Source: Denitrificimonas caeni DSM 24390
GTDB lineage: Bacteria; Pseudomonadota; Gammaproteobacteria; Pseudomonadales; Pseudomonadaceae
NCBI RefSeq assembly: GCF_000421765.1
Contig: NZ_ATXQ01000006.1
Coordinates: 62,001-126,000 of the forward strand
DNA: 64,000 nucleotides
Direction: 5' to 3'
The notes under the pieces are model-generated. The model was not told the DNA's origin. It saw nothing but the letters and a program-made list of their open reading frames with translations, and did not search any database. The stretch's first letter is position 1; the number at the start of each line of letters is the position of its first letter. Position numbers and translations under genes: made by a program. Shown one piece after another: positions 47,955-59,460 of this stretch.

Positions 47955-50900
47955 GGGCTACTTCCATCGAGGTTGGCGTTTTTTTACGCCGAACACGGGC
48001 GCTTAAACGATCAAAAAACAAATACACAGCCGGCGTGCTGTACAAGGTTAACAGTTGGCTCAGCAGTAAACCGCCAACAATCGCCAGCCCCAACGGCTGA
48101 CGCGCCTCTGAACCTTCAGCACTACTGATCAAGAGTGGTACAGCACCGAGAATAGCCGCCATAGTGGTCATCATAATCGGACGAAAACGCTGCGCACAGG
48201 CCTGCTGAATCGCTTGCTCAGCGCTCATTTTCATCTCGCGCTGTAACTGCAAGGCCAGATCAATCATTAAAATGGCGTTCTTTTTCACCACACCAATCAG
48301 CAAAAACAACCCCAGCAGTGAAATTAAACTGAATTCACCACCGGTCAACTGAATCGCCAATAAAGCCCCAACACCGGCCGAGGGCAAAGTCGAGAGAATG
48401 GTCAGTGGATGAATATAGCTTTCATACAAAATACCCAAAACCAAATACACAATAGCAATCGAAGCCAACAACATTAAGCCTTGCGCACCTTGGCTTTGCT
48501 GGAAAACTCCAGCTGTACCGCCTAAACGCCCTTGCACTTCATTGGGCAAATTAATCTTCGCCATGGCCTTTTCAATGGCCTGACTGGCTTGTTCTAAACT
48601 CACTCCGGGCGCTAAGGAGAAACCAATACTTTCCACCGCAAACTGGCCATCATGCTGCACACGGTCTTGCTGCAAGCTCGATTCCCACCGGGTAAAAGCG
48701 GATAAGGGAACCCTCTGGCCATCAGCGGTAATCACCTGAACTTGCTCCAATACCTGTGGCGAACCGACAAACTTGGGGTCAATTTCCAACACCACGCTGT
48801 ATTGGTTCAGGCTTTCATAAATGGTAGAGACCTGACGCTGACTAAAGGCGTTATTGAGCAGTGAAGTGACCATCGCCATATCGACCCCCAGCCGCGCGGC
48901 AGTGGCGCGATCCACTTCCAGAGTCACCTGCTGTGCCCCCCGGCCTTCTTTACTGTCGATATCGACCAATTCCGGCAAGGCTTTTAAGGCATCACGCACT
49001 TTAGGCTGCCAGACACGTAAATCATCCAAATCGCTGGCCAGCAGCACATATTCGTTGTCGGTGCTGCCACCTTCACGGCGACCAACGTTGAGGTCCTGAT
49101 CAGGCATTAGAAACAGCCGTGAGCCTGCCACGGGAGGGATTTGGCCACGCAAGCGATCGACAATTTCTTGCGCAGAGTTTTTGCGCTGCGCAATGGGTTT
49201 GAGACGCACAATTAAAAAGGCATTGCTGCCGCCGCCAATAAATCCGGCCACGGTTTGCACGTCTTTATCTTGCAATAGCGCCTGACGATAGACTTCCATT
49301 TTCGGCTGCATGGTGTGATAGGACAAACCATCATCGCTGCGGATAAAGCCCATCAACTGTCCGGTATCTTGTTGCGGCATAAAGGTTTTCGGCACGGCAA
49401 TAAACAGCCAAACATTCGCGCCAATGGTCAGCAACAAGCCCAATAACATCCAGCGTTGATAATTTAAGGTCCAAGCCAATGAGAGTTGATAACCTGCGGC
49501 AACCCGTAAACCAAAGCGTTGAATGAGGTTGGTTTTTTTCTGCTCATCGGCAACGCTCGGTCGTAGCCAGCGTGCGCAGAGCATCGGCGTTAAGGTTAAA
49601 GACACCAGTAACGAAATTAAAATCGCCACGGTTAGAGTAATGGAAAACTCACGAAATAAGCGTTCAATCAAGCCGCCCATAAACAAGATCGAAACAAACA
49701 CCACCACCAACGACAGGTTCATCGACAGCAAGGTAAAACCTACTTCACGAGAACCATCAATCGCTGCCTGCAATGGTTTTTTGCCGTTATTGATATGCCG
49801 AGCAATGTTTTCCAACACCACAATGGCGTCATCCACTACCAAGCCTGTGGCAATAATCAACGCCATCAATGACAGGTTATTTAGCGAGAAATCCAGCATA
49901 TACATGGCAGCAAAACTACCAATCAAGGATACAGGTACCGCCAACGCTGGAATAATCGCTGCACGCCAATGCCCTAAAAATAGCATCACCACAGCAATCA
50001 CCAAGGCCGTGGCAATCAGCAGTGAACGCTCGGCCTCATGCAAGGTGGCGCGAATCACCGAAGAGCGATCCATCGCCACTTCAAGCTTAGCGCTGGCCGG
50101 TAACACCGCTTGCAGCGCCGGCAACTCTGCCTGAATGGCTTCAATAGTGGCAATAATATTGGCGCTGGCTTGGCGGTTGATCACCAGTAACACCGCATCT
50201 TCATCGTTGAAAAAACCACTGTTATAGCGGTTCTCCACGCTATCACTGACCGTTGCCACATCGCGTAAACGCAGGGCTGCGCCATCGTAATAGCGGATGA
50301 TCAGTGGTGCATAATCCTCAGCCTTGTGCAGTTGATCATTGCCCTGAATTTGCCAGTGGCGATTGCCCTGCTCCAGTTGACCTTTAGGCTTTTGCTGATT
50401 GGCATTGGCAATGGTCTGACGCACATCATCTAAAGCAATACCGTACTGCTCTAAACGCCGAGGCTCCAGTTCGACGCGCACTGCCGGTAACGAGCTGCCA
50501 CCAATTTGCACCTCGCCGACGCCCCGCACTTGCGAAAGCTTTTGTGCCACGATGCTTTCCGCTAAGTCATACATTTGGCCTTTTTCCAGCACTTCACTGG
50601 TTAAAGCCAAGACCATAATCGGCGCTTGGGTCGGATTGACTTTGCGATAGGTCGGCATACTGCGCATGCCGCTGGGCAGCAACTCATGCGCCGCATTAAT
50701 CGCTGCTTGCACTTCGCGCGCGGCGGCATTGATATCATGGCCCAAATCAAACTGGATCATAATTCGCGTGCTGCCCTGGGCGCTGCGGCTACTCATTTGA
50801 CTGATACCGGCAATACTACCCAACGAGCGCTCCAGCGGCGTTGCCACAGTAGCCGCCATCACTTGTGGACTGGCACCGGGCAAGCTGGCTTGCACGGTAA

Positions 50901-51033
50901 TCATCGGAAAATCCATGTCCGGCAAAGGTGCCACTGGCAACAGTCGAAAGCCGAGAATACCGAGCAAAATAATGGCCACGCTCAGCAGCATCGTGGCCAC
51001 TGGACGCTGAATAAAAGGTGCCGACAGATTCAC
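47938..51033 (-). CDS. muxC: RND efflux pump subunit MuxC
   Basis: 1031 residues, HAE1/MdtC-like RND protein with 12 membrane helices and two large periplasmic loops. The proton-relay aspartates are in [19 protein letters not shown]; the repeated-half helix [15 protein letters not shown] is present. Forms a heteromultimer with MuxB. In Pseudomonas MuxABC-OpmB exports novobiocin, aztreonam, macrolides and others. Four-base overlap with muxB. Confidence 0.92.
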   Translation of the reverse strand: MNLSAPFIQRPVATMLLSVAIILLGILGFRLLPVAPLPDMDFPMITVQASLPGASPQVMAATVATPLERSLGSIAGISQMSSRSAQGSTRIMIQFDLGHDINAAAREVQAAINAAHELLPSGMRSMPTYRKVNPTQAPIMVLALTSEVLEKGQMYDLAESIVAQKLSQVRGVGEVQIGGSSLPAVRVELEPRRLEQYGIALDDVRQTIANANQQKPKGQLEQGNRHWQIQGNDQLHKAEDYAPLIIRYYDGAALRLRDVATVSDSVENRYNSGFFNDEDAVLLVINRQASANIIATIEAIQAELPALQAVLPASAKLEVAMDRSSVIRATLHEAERSLLIATALVIAVVMLFLGHWRAAIIPALAVPVSLIGSFAAMYMLDFSLNNLSLMALIIATGLVVDDAIVVLENIARHINNGKKPLQAAIDGSREVGFTLLSMNLSLVVVFVSILFMGGLIERLFREFSITLTVAILISLLVSLTLTPMLCARWLRPSVADEQKKTNLIQRFGLRVAAGYQLSLAWTLNYQRWMLLGLLLTIGANVWLFIAVPKTFMPQQDTGQLMGFIRSDDGLSYHTMQPKMEVYRQALLQDKDVQTVAGFIGGGSNAFLIVRLKPIAQRKNSAQEIVDRLRGQIPPVAGSRLFLMPDQDLNVGRREGGSTDNEYVLLASDLDDLRVWQPKVRDALKALPELVDIDSKEGRGAQQVTLEVDRATAARLGVDMAMVTSLLNNAFSQRQVSTIYESLNQYSVVLEIDPKFVGSPQVLEQVQVITADGQRVPLSAFTRWESSLQQDRVQHDGQFAVESIGFSLAPGVSLEQASQAIEKAMAKINLPNEVQGRLGGTAGVFQQSQGAQGLMLLASIAIVYLVLGILYESYIHPLTILSTLPSAGVGALLAIQLTGGEFSLISLLGLFLLIGVVKKNAILMIDLALQLQREMKMSAEQAIQQACAQRFRPIMMTTMAAILGAVPLLISSAEGSEARQPLGLAIVGGLLLSQLLTLYSTPAVYLFFDRLSARVRRKKTPTSMEVAHETDR

Positions 51034-54000
51034 GACTCAGCGTCCAACTTAAAACGTGCTTTAGTGCGCGCACTTAAGCGATCGAAGAACAAGTAGATGA
51101 CTGGCGTGGTGAACAAGGTCAACACTTGGCTGAGCAGTAAACCACCGACCATCACCAAACCGAGCGGCTGACGTAACTCTGCCCCTGAGCCGCTGGCAAA
51201 CATCAACGGCAAAGCCGCAAACAGCGCTGCCAAGGTGGTCATCAGAATCGGGCGGAAACGTAATAGTGCTGCTTGGAAAATCGCCTCTTCTGGACTGAGC
51301 CCTTGATGACGTTCAGCATCCAAAGCAAAGTCGATCATCATAATCGCGTTTTTCTTCACGATACCGATCAGCAAAATAATGCCGATAATGGCAATCAAAC
51401 TCAGGTCGTTACCGGTGATAAACAGCGCGAGCAAGGCTCCAATCGCCGCTGACGGTAAGGTTGAAAGAATCGTCAGCGGATGGATATAGCTTTCATAGAG
51501 CACGCCAAGCACCAGATACATGGTCACCACGGCAGCGAGAATCAGCAGCAGTGTGCTGGACAACGACGCTCGAAAGGCTGCAGCTGCACCTTGGAAGTTG
51601 CTTTGAATCGACGCTGGCATGGCTAAATCCAACTCGGTTTGCTCAATCAGCTCCACCGCCTCACCCAGCGAGACGCCTTCGGCCAGATTAAACGACACTG
51701 TCACCGCCGGAAATTGACCGATGTGATTGAGCAACAAGGCTGCAGATCTTTCTTCGACTTTAACTAAGCTGGCCAAACGTATGGCTTGGCCATCAGCGCC
51801 AGGCACGTGCACATCATGCAAAGCCGCCATGGCATCATCGGGATTACTGATACTTTCCAACACCACACGGTATTGACTGGTCTGAGTAAAAATCGTCGAG
51901 ATTTGGCGCTGGCCAAAAGCGTCGTACAACGCATCGGTCAAAGTGGCGATGCTGATGCCTAAACGTCCGGCTAAATCACGGTCGATATTCAAGTAGTACT
52001 GCAAACCGTTGGCCTGTAAATCGCTGGCCACATCACGCAGTTGCGGCAAGCTTTGCAGTTTCGCCACCAGTTTTGGTACCCAGGCATGCAGTTCTTGTTC
52101 ATCGGCTGACTCAAGGCTGAACTGAAACTGAGTACGACTGACGCGATCTTCAATACTCAGATCTTGCACCGGCTGCATAAACAGCTGAATGCCCAGCACC
52201 TTGTCCAACTCTGGACGCAGGCGATTAATCACCTCGGCGGCAGACACATCACGCTGGGCAAAAGGCTTGAGATTAATCAGCATACGACCGGTATTGAGCG
52301 TGGGGTTATCACCATCCACACCAATTTGTGAGGACACACTCTGCACCGCTTCATCTTGCAATAACACCGCACTTAAACGCTGTTGACGCTCACTCATCGC
52401 AGCGAATGAAATGCTTTGTGGTGCTTCTGAAATGCCTTGAATCACCCCTGTGTCTTGCTCGGGAAAAAAGCCTTTGGGCACCCACATCCACAGCAAGGCA
52501 GTCAGCACAAAAGTGCCCACGGCAAACCACAGCGTCAGCAGCTGATGCTGTAATACCCAGCGCAGACCATTGGCGTAATGATCAATGGTACGACTCAGCC
52601 AATCGTCTTTTTTCTCTTCTTTGCCTGGACGCAATAAACGCGCGCACATCATCGGCGTTAACGTCAGAGAAATCACCAGTGAGATAAGAATAGCCACCGC
52701 CAAGGTGATGGCAAACTCACGAAACAAGCGCCCTACCACATCGGCCATAAACAACAGTGGAATCAATACGGCGATCAACGAGAAGGTTAACGATACCAAG
52801 GTAAAGCTGATTTGCTTTGCGCCCTTGAGCGCCGCATTCATCGGCGTTTCGCCCAGTTCAATATGCCGCGCAATGTTTTCCAACATGACAATGGCGTCAT
52901 CGACAACAAAGCCGGTGGCAATGGTTAACGCCATCAAGGTGAGGTTATTTAACGAAAAGCCAAATAAGTACATCACCGCAAAGGTGCCGATCAGCGACAA
53001 AGGCACCACAATCGACGGAATTAAGGTGGCCGTCATACGTTTCAAGAATAAAAACGTCACCAACACCACCAAGACCACTGCCAACATCAACTCAAATTGC
53101 ACATCGCTGACTGCAGCGCGAATGGTTTGTGTGCGATCGGTGAGCACACTGACTTCAAGACTGGCCGGTAACGTAGCAATAATACTGGGCAATAACGCCT
53201 CAACGTTTTCCACCACTTCAATCACGTTGGCACCGGGTTGGCGCTGGATATTCAGCAATACCGCTTGATTGAGATCAGCCCAAGCGGCTAAGCGATTGTT
53301 TTCTGCGCCTTCAATGATTTGTGCCACATCAGCCAGTTTAAGAACGCGACCATCGTTATGAGCAATAATCAGCTCAGCGTAATCCTCTGCCGAGCGTAGC
53401 TGATCATTGGCATCCAGTTGGGTGATGCGTGACGGTCCATCAATGCTGCCCTTGGGCTGATTGACGTTCGAGCGGGTAATCATGCTACGCACATCGGCCA
53501 AGGTTAAACCCGCTGCGGCTAAGGCTTGCGGGTTGGCACGAATCCGTACAGCCGGGCGCTGACCGCCACCGACACTGACCAAGCCGACCCCGCTGATCTG
53601 CGCAATTTTTTGCGCCATGCGCGTATCGACTAAGTCATTGACCTGCGGCAGCGGCACACTCTTAGAAGTAATAGCGAGCGTCAGCACCGGGCTATCAGCC
53701 GGATTAACTTTGTTATAGACAGGTGGCGCTGGCAAGTCATTAGGCAACAGATTGGTGGCGGCATTAATCGCGGCTTGCACCTCTTGTTCAGCCACATCCA
53801 GTTCAATGTCTAAACTAAAGCGCAGGCTGATCACCGAAGCGCCGCCGGAACTGGTGGATGACATCTGCGCCAAACCTGGCATCTGGCCAAACTGACGTTC
53901 AAGCGGTGCTGTGACGGCACTGTTCATCACTTGTGGACTGGCACCAGGGTACAAGGTCAGCACGCGAATGGTCGGATAATCCACCTGCGGTAACGCCGCC

Positions 54001-54101
54001 ACTGGCAATAATCGGTAGGCCAAAGCGCCCATTAAAAAGATTGCCAGCATCAACAGCGTGGTGGCGACCGGACGCTGAATAAAAATCCGTGAGACGTTCA
54101 T
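51030..54101 (-). CDS. muxB: RND efflux pump subunit MuxB
   Basis: 1023 residues, paralogue of MuxC. Relay helix [19 protein letters not shown], and [20 protein letters not shown] in the second half. The presence of two different RND genes in one operon identifies the Mux/Mdt type rather than a single-pump type like MexB. Four-base overlaps on both sides. Confidence 0.92.
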   Translation of the reverse strand: MNVSRIFIQRPVATTLLMLAIFLMGALAYRLLPVAALPQVDYPTIRVLTLYPGASPQVMNSAVTAPLERQFGQMPGLAQMSSTSSGGASVISLRFSLDIELDVAEQEVQAAINAATNLLPNDLPAPPVYNKVNPADSPVLTLAITSKSVPLPQVNDLVDTRMAQKIAQISGVGLVSVGGGQRPAVRIRANPQALAAAGLTLADVRSMITRSNVNQPKGSIDGPSRITQLDANDQLRSAEDYAELIIAHNDGRVLKLADVAQIIEGAENNRLAAWADLNQAVLLNIQRQPGANVIEVVENVEALLPSIIATLPASLEVSVLTDRTQTIRAAVSDVQFELMLAVVLVVLVTFLFLKRMTATLIPSIVVPLSLIGTFAVMYLFGFSLNNLTLMALTIATGFVVDDAIVMLENIARHIELGETPMNAALKGAKQISFTLVSLTFSLIAVLIPLLFMADVVGRLFREFAITLAVAILISLVISLTLTPMMCARLLRPGKEEKKDDWLSRTIDHYANGLRWVLQHQLLTLWFAVGTFVLTALLWMWVPKGFFPEQDTGVIQGISEAPQSISFAAMSERQQRLSAVLLQDEAVQSVSSQIGVDGDNPTLNTGRMLINLKPFAQRDVSAAEVINRLRPELDKVLGIQLFMQPVQDLSIEDRVSRTQFQFSLESADEQELHAWVPKLVAKLQSLPQLRDVASDLQANGLQYYLNIDRDLAGRLGISIATLTDALYDAFGQRQISTIFTQTSQYRVVLESISNPDDAMAALHDVHVPGADGQAIRLASLVKVEERSAALLLNHIGQFPAVTVSFNLAEGVSLGEAVELIEQTELDLAMPASIQSNFQGAAAAFRASLSSTLLLILAAVVTMYLVLGVLYESYIHPLTILSTLPSAAIGALLALFITGNDLSLIAIIGIILLIGIVKKNAIMMIDFALDAERHQGLSPEEAIFQAALLRFRPILMTTLAALFAALPLMFASGSGAELRQPLGLVMVGGLLLSQVLTLFTTPVIYLFFDRLSARTKARFKLDAES

Positions 54102-55369
54102 TCTGTTGGCTTCTGCTGAGGCTGCTTGCCTGTGCCTCGGGTTGTTTGCTCAGTATCCGTCACTGGCTGCACACCCAACTCAGTAGAAACAGCAGGCTCG
54201 CTAGCAGCAGGTGCAACCCGCTCCACTTTACTACCACTGCGCAAGCGATCAACACCCTCCACTACCACCCAATCGCCGGCCGCTAAGCCAGAGCGCAACA
54301 TGCTAGACGTGCCATCGCTGGTGATAATTTCAATCGGTTGGATCACTACAGTATCGTCGTCTTTAATCTGCCAAACAAAACGGCCATTGGCACCAAACTG
54401 GATGGCATCTGCTGGTAATAACAACGCCTGCTCATGCACAGTGACCTGCAAATGCACATTAACAAACTGATTGGGAAACAAGACTTGCTGAGGATTATCA
54501 AAGCGCGCCTTCAAGCGCACACTGCCAGTGGTGACATCGACCTGGTTATCAATGCTGTCCAAGACACCTTCGGCCAATAACTCAGTTTCATCGCGGTTCC
54601 ATGCTTGCACTTTTAGTGGCTGCTCTTGCCGATAGGCCTGTAACACGGCCTGCAACTCATGCTCAGGAATAGTGAAATTGACCGCGATCGGATTATCTTG
54701 GGTGATGTTGACCAACTCAGTAGTCGCCGCTGACACATAGTTACCGGCATCCACCGCGCGCAAACCTAAACGCCCTGAAATCGGCGCGGTAATCTGTGTG
54801 TGCTCAACGTCTAAACGGGCCGCATCGCGTTGTGCCTCGCGCACTTTTAGCGTGCCCTTATATTGCGCAACTATGGCTTGTTGCTGCTCAAGGGTTTGTC
54901 TGGCGACTGAGTCTTCTTTAAAGAGGCCTTGATAGCGCTTGAGATCTAACTCCGCACTGGCCAACTGCGCACGGGTTTCTTGTAAAGCACCTTCGGCCTG
55001 TAATAACGCGGCCTGAAAATTGCGCGGATCAATTTGCGCCAGCAAAGTGCCCTGATCAACGAACTGCCCTTCGTCAAATAACACTTTATCCAGCTCACCA
55101 CTGACTTGACTGGTGACACTCACTGCATTCCAAGGCGTTACCGTACCCAAGGCTCGCAGTTGCACGGCAAAACGATCTAGGCGCACTTGCTGTGCATTGA
55201 CTGGCACAGCACCCATAAAACTACCGCCCATCCGCGGGCCGCGCTCAGTTTTCTCCGTGCTGTTTTGCGACCACCACCATGCACCCGCGCCTGCTAAGCA
55301 CACAGCCAGTACGGCAATCACAAACTTTTTTGAGGATTTTTTCGTAGTACGGGTCGATAAATCAGGCAT
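54098..55369 (-). CDS. muxA: Membrane-fusion protein MuxA
   Basis: 423 residues. N-terminal membrane anchor (about 14-33), lipoyl halves [19 protein letters not shown] and [14 protein letters not shown]-type segment ([18 protein letters not shown]), a helical hairpin between ([20 protein letters not shown]), then beta-barrel. The C-terminal 40 residues are Thr/Gln/Pro-rich. First gene of muxABC-opmB; no regulator gene is adjacent. Upstream lies a 7-bp hairpin GGTCTTC/GAAGACC at 55459-55476 of unknown meaning. Confidence 0.9.
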   Translation of the reverse strand: MPDLSTRTTKKSSKKFVIAVLAVCLAGAGAWWWSQNSTEKTERGPRMGGSFMGAVPVNAQQVRLDRFAVQLRALGTVTPWNAVSVTSQVSGELDKVLFDEGQFVDQGTLLAQIDPRNFQAALLQAEGALQETRAQLASAELDLKRYQGLFKEDSVARQTLEQQQAIVAQYKGTLKVREAQRDAARLDVEHTQITAPISGRLGLRAVDAGNYVSAATTELVNITQDNPIAVNFTIPEHELQAVLQAYRQEQPLKVQAWNRDETELLAEGVLDSIDNQVDVTTGSVRLKARFDNPQQVLFPNQFVNVHLQVTVHEQALLLPADAIQFGANGRFVWQIKDDDTVVIQPIEIITSDGTSSMLRSGLAAGDWVVVEGVDRLRSGSKVERVAPAASEPAVSTELGVQPVTDTEQTTRGTGKQPQQKPTE

Positions 55370-55540
55370 ATCAATTAATCACAGTCCTTGGGAGCATGAA
55401 AGATAGCAGCCTTCGGCCTGCTTGGCAGCGTCTTTACCATCAATTTACTTTAGTTTGCGGTCTTCTCGCGAAGACCTGTCGGGTAAAATAAATATTTACT
55501 GAAGTAGAGCTGGCGAGGTCTGCGTTTTTTAAGCAGAATT

Positions 55541-56044
55541 TCAGCTTTCTTCGTAACACGCCTCAGCTAAAAGAACACCACAAACACGATTACGCCCTTC
55601 ATTTTTAGCACGATAAAGCTGCATATCAGCTTGTTTTAATAACTCAGCAACACTGCACTTCGAGCCTTGCGAAGTTGCGACGCCAACACTGACAGTGATC
55701 GGTTGTGGTTTCACTTCTGCGTTATCCAAATGCAAAGCTATCACCGCCAGACGAATCTCTTCGGCAACCTGTAGCGCACCAGACAAATCAGTATCGGGCA
55801 AAATACACACGAACTCCTCACCACCATAACGTGCAGCTAAATCATTCGGCCGAGACATGATTGTATTCAACGCAGCAGCTATTTTTTGTAAATACACATC
55901 ACCAATGGCATGCCCATAGTGATCATTGATGCTTTTAAAAAGATCAATGTCCACCATCAACACTGCTAGAGTTGAACTCCTACGCTGATAGCATGCATGC
56001 TTTAGATCAAAACAACGACGTTTAACTAGCTGAGCAAGCCAAGT
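55541..56044 (-). pseudogene. Beheaded diguanylate cyclase (GGDEF domain remnant)
   Basis: In-frame coding can be read from about 56044 (TWLAQLVKRRCFDL) through LAVLMVDIDLFKSINDHYGH to the active-site motif RYGGEEFVCILP and VSVGVAT, ending at 55541. The D-x-LTG-x-NR start of the GGDEF domain and any sensor domain are missing, and a stop lies at 56078-56080. An internal start (GTG-TTG-ATG near 55969-55963) would give about 140 residues lacking part of the fold. Immediately upstream the sequence becomes AT-rich, so the 5' half was probably lost when that DNA arrived. Confidence 0.75.
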
Positions 56045-56091
56045 ACCGGCACAGTGGCCATAGTTGCATAAGAAAGATTAGTGAGACTTTT

Positions 56092-56649
56092 ATGAAAAAC
56101 AGATATTTAGAAGAATATAAGCCAGATCCTTTAGGTATTTCAGCTGGAGAGATCTTATTAATTATTCTGTTTGCCTTATTGGTATGGCTGATTCCTGTTG
56201 ATTGGCTGAATACGTCAATTGGTAAGATTGCATTCATAATACCGTCAAGAATAAACCCTCTACTTTATGATGTGTCTATCTCTCTTGCCAAAAATAAAGA
56301 ATACTTTATTCATTGTCATGTTATTGCGTTTTGGACTCTTGTTCCTTGGCTTCCTTTTTTTATTTTGGGAAGACAAAAAAATATTGCTCTTTATGCTGAT
56401 TACTTTAAGAGGCGTAGCCTGTTGTTCGGCGGTCGATTTTTTTACTTGATAGCTTTGTATGGATTTTTTATTGGGCTTCCATACTTAATTGCTAATGAGA
56501 AGCTTTTTAGTGGTGGCTTTTCGATTCATGAAGATGCTGAGTCTGTATTTGCAGCGATGTTTGGTATAACTCAAGCAGTTGTTTTCATGATAACTTTTTT
56601 AATTCTGTACCCTTTCTCTATAAAAACGGGTCTTAAAAATAAATTGTGA
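56092..56649 (+). CDS. AT-rich predicted multi-pass membrane protein, unknown
   Basis: 185 residues with four to five hydrophobic segments (about 20-40, 78-98, 115-140, 160-180). No family recognised. Base composition is visibly lower in GC than all neighbours (long A/T runs, Leu as TTA/TTG, Arg as AGA), a sign of recent transfer. No convincing ribosome site beyond GTGAGAC upstream. It abuts the beheaded GGDEF gene, which it faces head to head. Confidence 0.6.
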   Translation: MKNRYLEEYKPDPLGISAGEILLIILFALLVWLIPVDWLNTSIGKIAFIIPSRINPLLYDVSISLAKNKEYFIHCHVIAFWTLVPWLPFFILGRQKNIALYADYFKRRSLLFGGRFFYLIALYGFFIGLPYLIANEKLFSGGFSIHEDAESVFAAMFGITQAVVFMITFLILYPFSIKTGLKNKL

Positions 56650-56977
56650 TATTAATAATAAAGACTTTCTTGACGATATGTCTCGTACGGTATTTGCGGA
56701 GCATCCGTTTCGCTATATTAGTTGCGTATTTAGCTATAAAAAAGTTCGTTACAAAGGCTTGATAAAAATACATAACCATGTGTACCTGCATACGGGACTA
56801 ACCTTCTTTATAATAGATAGGAAAAAATGTGCATGCACCACGCCTCAAAAAGTATTAGGAAATAACCAAGCGCTCTTCTATGTATTGATTTCTATACCGC
56901 TATACGGCTGTTTAAAAAATGCGGGATAAATGTACTGCGGTACAGATGAAGCACTTCCATACCGCAGCCATAGGATT
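56650..56977. other. AT-rich stretch after the foreign gene
   Basis: Continues the low-GC composition to about 56930. One open frame (56678-56929) has no family likeness and no ribosome site. The inverted repeat CTGCGGTA / TACCGCAG (56935-56942 with 56960-56967) lies just downstream of tpx and may serve as its terminator, although no T-run follows. Confidence 0.45.
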
Positions 56978-57478
56978 TTAACCTAACACGTCTAAAGCGG
57001 CATCATAATTTGGTTCATCACCAATTTCAGCGACAAGCTCGCTGTACAGCACTTTATCATTTTCATCTAAAACGATAACTGCACGCGCGCCCAAGCCAGC
57101 CAATGGGCCTTCAGCGATATCAACACCGTAAGCTTGGAAAAAATCAGGGTCACGCATGGTCGACAACATCAGTACGCGGTCTAAACCTTCAGCACCGCAA
57201 AAACGCGCTTGAGCAAACGGCAAGTCGGCAGAAATGCACAGCACACGCGTATTTTTTATGCCTGAAGCTTTTTCATTGAATTTACGTACTGACGTCGCAC
57301 AGGTTGGCGTGTCAATACTTGGGAAAATATTCACAACTTTACGAAAGCCGCTCAGACTCGACAAAGTCACCTCATCGAGCGTGCTGTTCACAAGGCTGAA
57401 TCCAGGAGCTTGCTCGCCTTGTTGTGGAAAATGGCCATCAATACGTACAGGTGTACCTTTAAAATTAACCGTAGTCAT
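56978..57478 (-). CDS. tpx: Thiol peroxidase
   Basis: 166 residues, atypical 2-Cys peroxiredoxin reduced by thioredoxin; removes hydroperoxides. Peroxidatic Cys60 in [11 protein letters not shown], resolving Cys94 in ARFCGAEG. Although named periplasmic in old work it has no signal peptide here. Confidence 0.95.
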   Translation of the reverse strand: MTTVNFKGTPVRIDGHFPQQGEQAPGFSLVNSTLDEVTLSSLSGFRKVVNIFPSIDTPTCATSVRKFNEKASGIKNTRVLCISADLPFAQARFCGAEGLDRVLMLSTMRDPDFFQAYGVDIAEGPLAGLGARAVIVLDENDKVLYSELVAEIGDEPNYDAALDVLG

Positions 57479-57658
57479 TTATATTTCCTTTGCATGATTA
57501 AGACAAAATTCAATCAGTCGCTTTACTAAACCATTCTACGTGGAGTCATATAATGATGCGACAACTGCTGCTTGCCGGCATGGCCTGATAAAGCAATTAC
57601 TCTAAGCGCACCATTAACACACAGGCACTGCACTCAATACAGCGCCTGTGCAGTCATC

Positions 57659-58240
57659 TTACAAAGTGATTTTAGTGCCCAGCAGCATCAAGAAACCGGC
57701 TAACCAAGTTGGGTGTGCAGGCCAAGCTGGAGCAGTGACTAAATTGCCTTCAAGGTGCGCGCCCGTCACGTCCAGTTCAACATAGTGACCACCGGCCATC
57801 TCTACATCAGGACCACAGGCTGGATAGGCAGCACATTCACGGTCATCCAAAATACCAGCAGCGGCTAACAATTGAGGGCCGTGGCACACTGCAGCAATTG
57901 GCTTATCAGCCTGATCGAAGGCTTGCACGAGTTCAAGTACCGTGGCATTTAAACGCAAGTACTCTGGTGAGCGGCCGCCTGGTACAACCAAACCGTCGTA
58001 ATCCTCTGCTTTAACCTCGTCAAAATCGAAGTTCAAGACAAAATTGTGGCCCGGCTTTTCGCTGTAAGTTTGATCGCCTTCAAAGTCATGAATCGCGGTA
58101 CGAACAAACTCACCGGCTTTTTTACCTGGGCATACGGCATGCACGGTATGGCCGACCATCTGTAACGCCTGAAATGGCACCATGACTTCGTAATCTTCTA
58201 CGTAATCGCCCACTAACATCAGAATCTTTTTCGCAGCCAT
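57659..58240 (-). CDS. DJ-1/PfpI-family protein
   Basis: 193 residues. Nucleophile elbow AVCHGPQLL with Cys119-His120, and the acidic partner region [17 protein letters not shown] with Glu near residue 15-18. Members act as deglycase or chaperone-type enzymes; the exact activity is uncertain. AGGAGTGCC lies before the ATG. An inverted repeat ACAGGC/GCCTGT at about 57620-57650 follows the stop. Confidence 0.88.
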   Translation of the reverse strand: MAAKKILMLVGDYVEDYEVMVPFQALQMVGHTVHAVCPGKKAGEFVRTAIHDFEGDQTYSEKPGHNFVLNFDFDEVKAEDYDGLVVPGGRSPEYLRLNATVLELVQAFDQADKPIAAVCHGPQLLAAAGILDDRECAAYPACGPDVEMAGGHYVELDVTGAHLEGNLVTAPAWPAHPTWLAGFLMLLGTKITL

Positions 58241-58329
58241 GAGGCACTCCTACAATGAATAAATATGACGCACTAGATTACACGCATAAAGGTGACCTAG
58301 AAATGACAAGGTAAAGCTTCTTGTTCAAT

Positions 58330-58367
58330 AAAAACCACTCAGGCTATAGCAGCCTTGAGTGGTTTTT
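58330..58367 (-). terminator. Bidirectional terminator after the ChaN-like gene
   Basis: AAAACCACTCA-GGC / GCC-TTGAGTGGTTTT with a seven-base loop, one bulge, and A/T runs on both sides. It lies between the ChaN-like gene and the DJ-1 gene. Confidence 0.82.
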
Positions 58368-58419
58368 ATCAGAACACTCTGAACTTCAAGTATGAATGAG
58401 CTCATAGCTCAACGCAGTT

Positions 58420-59343
58420 CTATAGCTCAGCGCAATAATCTTTCGCTTCAACCGCTGGGGTATACCAAACAAAATCCGCACTACCCGCCTCAACATCCTG
58501 ATCGGCTTCGGCAAAAATCAATACACGCTGCTGGTTGGCAACAGGGGCTTGCAAGTCACGAATATGCAAAGGAACACCTAAGTCGTAACGCACATGATAA
58601 GCACCCGCGATCAACAATGCAGGGCGCGGTGCATCCAGCAGAACTGTTGCCATGCTGCGATCGCGTTGTTGCTGCACAGCTAACATCGCAGGCAACTGTG
58701 TTTCTGGCAGCTTATTACAATGCGACTCGCGGATCTGCTCAGATAAACGCAGGGTTACATCCTCTCGGGTGGACTCAGTTCCGATCAGCTCTGGCGGATT
58801 ACGATAAATAGCCATTAATCCCTCACGGTTTAAATTTGCGCCCAGCAACGGGTATGTCTGCTGAACAAGGTGCGTAACAAGTTCATCATACTGTTGCCAG
58901 TCCCAACCTTTGTGCCAATTGAGTGCGGCGGGCAAATCTTCCGGCATCGAGCCTGCGCGCAACTGGCTCTGCACTTGATTGATAGCCTCTTGCTGCGTGA
59001 CCGCAAGCATCTCCATTACCACACTGCCCTGTGTACGCCGTGCCTCTAAGGCCTGTAGCAGCCATAACTGCAAGGCGTGGTGATCCGCGTTATCATGCTT
59101 TTCACCCAACAAAACTAGGGGTGCCTCAGCTAATTCAGTCAGTAATTGACTCAAGGCGATGGTTGCACCGCTGCGCAAGTCAATGATATAGCCCACACGT
59201 GGATTATCGCGTTCACGTGGACTTTGCCATTCGGGTAAAGGCTGCCCTGTTACCACTGTAATGGGCACAGCAGCCGCCTGCTGTTTAGGCATAAGCTGAC
59301 AGGCACTGAGCAAAGCAAACACAGCAAATAAAAACCAACGCAT
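58420..59343 (-). CDS. ChaN-like haem-binding lipoprotein
   Basis: 307 residues. Lipobox LSAC with Cys15. The ChaN/DUF399 domain shows LVLLGEKHDNADHHALQ (about 73-89), VVMEMLAVTQQEAI and a late AGAYHVRYDLGVP with histidine. ChaN homologues bind haem at the membrane surface and are often iron-regulated; I see no Fur box in the 117 bases upstream. Confidence 0.82.
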   Translation of the reverse strand: MRWFLFAVFALLSACQLMPKQQAAAVPITVVTGQPLPEWQSPRERDNPRVGYIIDLRSGATIALSQLLTELAEAPLVLLGEKHDNADHHALQLWLLQALEARRTQGSVVMEMLAVTQQEAINQVQSQLRAGSMPEDLPAALNWHKGWDWQQYDELVTHLVQQTYPLLGANLNREGLMAIYRNPPELIGTESTREDVTLRLSEQIRESHCNKLPETQLPAMLAVQQQRDRSMATVLLDAPRPALLIAGAYHVRYDLGVPLHIRDLQAPVANQQRVLIFAEADQDVEAGSADFVWYTPAVEAKDYCAEL

Positions 59344-59460
59344 TTCATACCTCTATCATTTACAAACTCAAGTGAACAATCATACCGACCGAAATGGATG
59401 ACACCTTATTCAATCTAACGGATAAGCGCTATTGAAGTTGGGTGTGATGCGCTCGCTTCA

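Noticed and set aside
49523-50134. 203-codon plus-strand open frame opposite muxC
   Set aside because: Antisense to a well-conserved RND gene, low-complexity Ser/Thr/Lys composition, no family likeness.
52585-53268. 227-codon plus-strand open frame opposite muxB
   Set aside because: Antisense shadow of a conserved gene; it mirrors the frame seen opposite muxC.
55459-55476. Hairpin GGTCTTC/GAAGACC as regulator site of muxA
   Set aside because: Single 7-bp hairpin with no known matching regulator; it could equally be a weak terminator. Noted in the muxA entry only.
56678-56929. 83-codon open frame after the AT-rich membrane gene
   Set aside because: No ribosome site and no recognisable domain; in AT-rich sequence such a frame can arise by chance.
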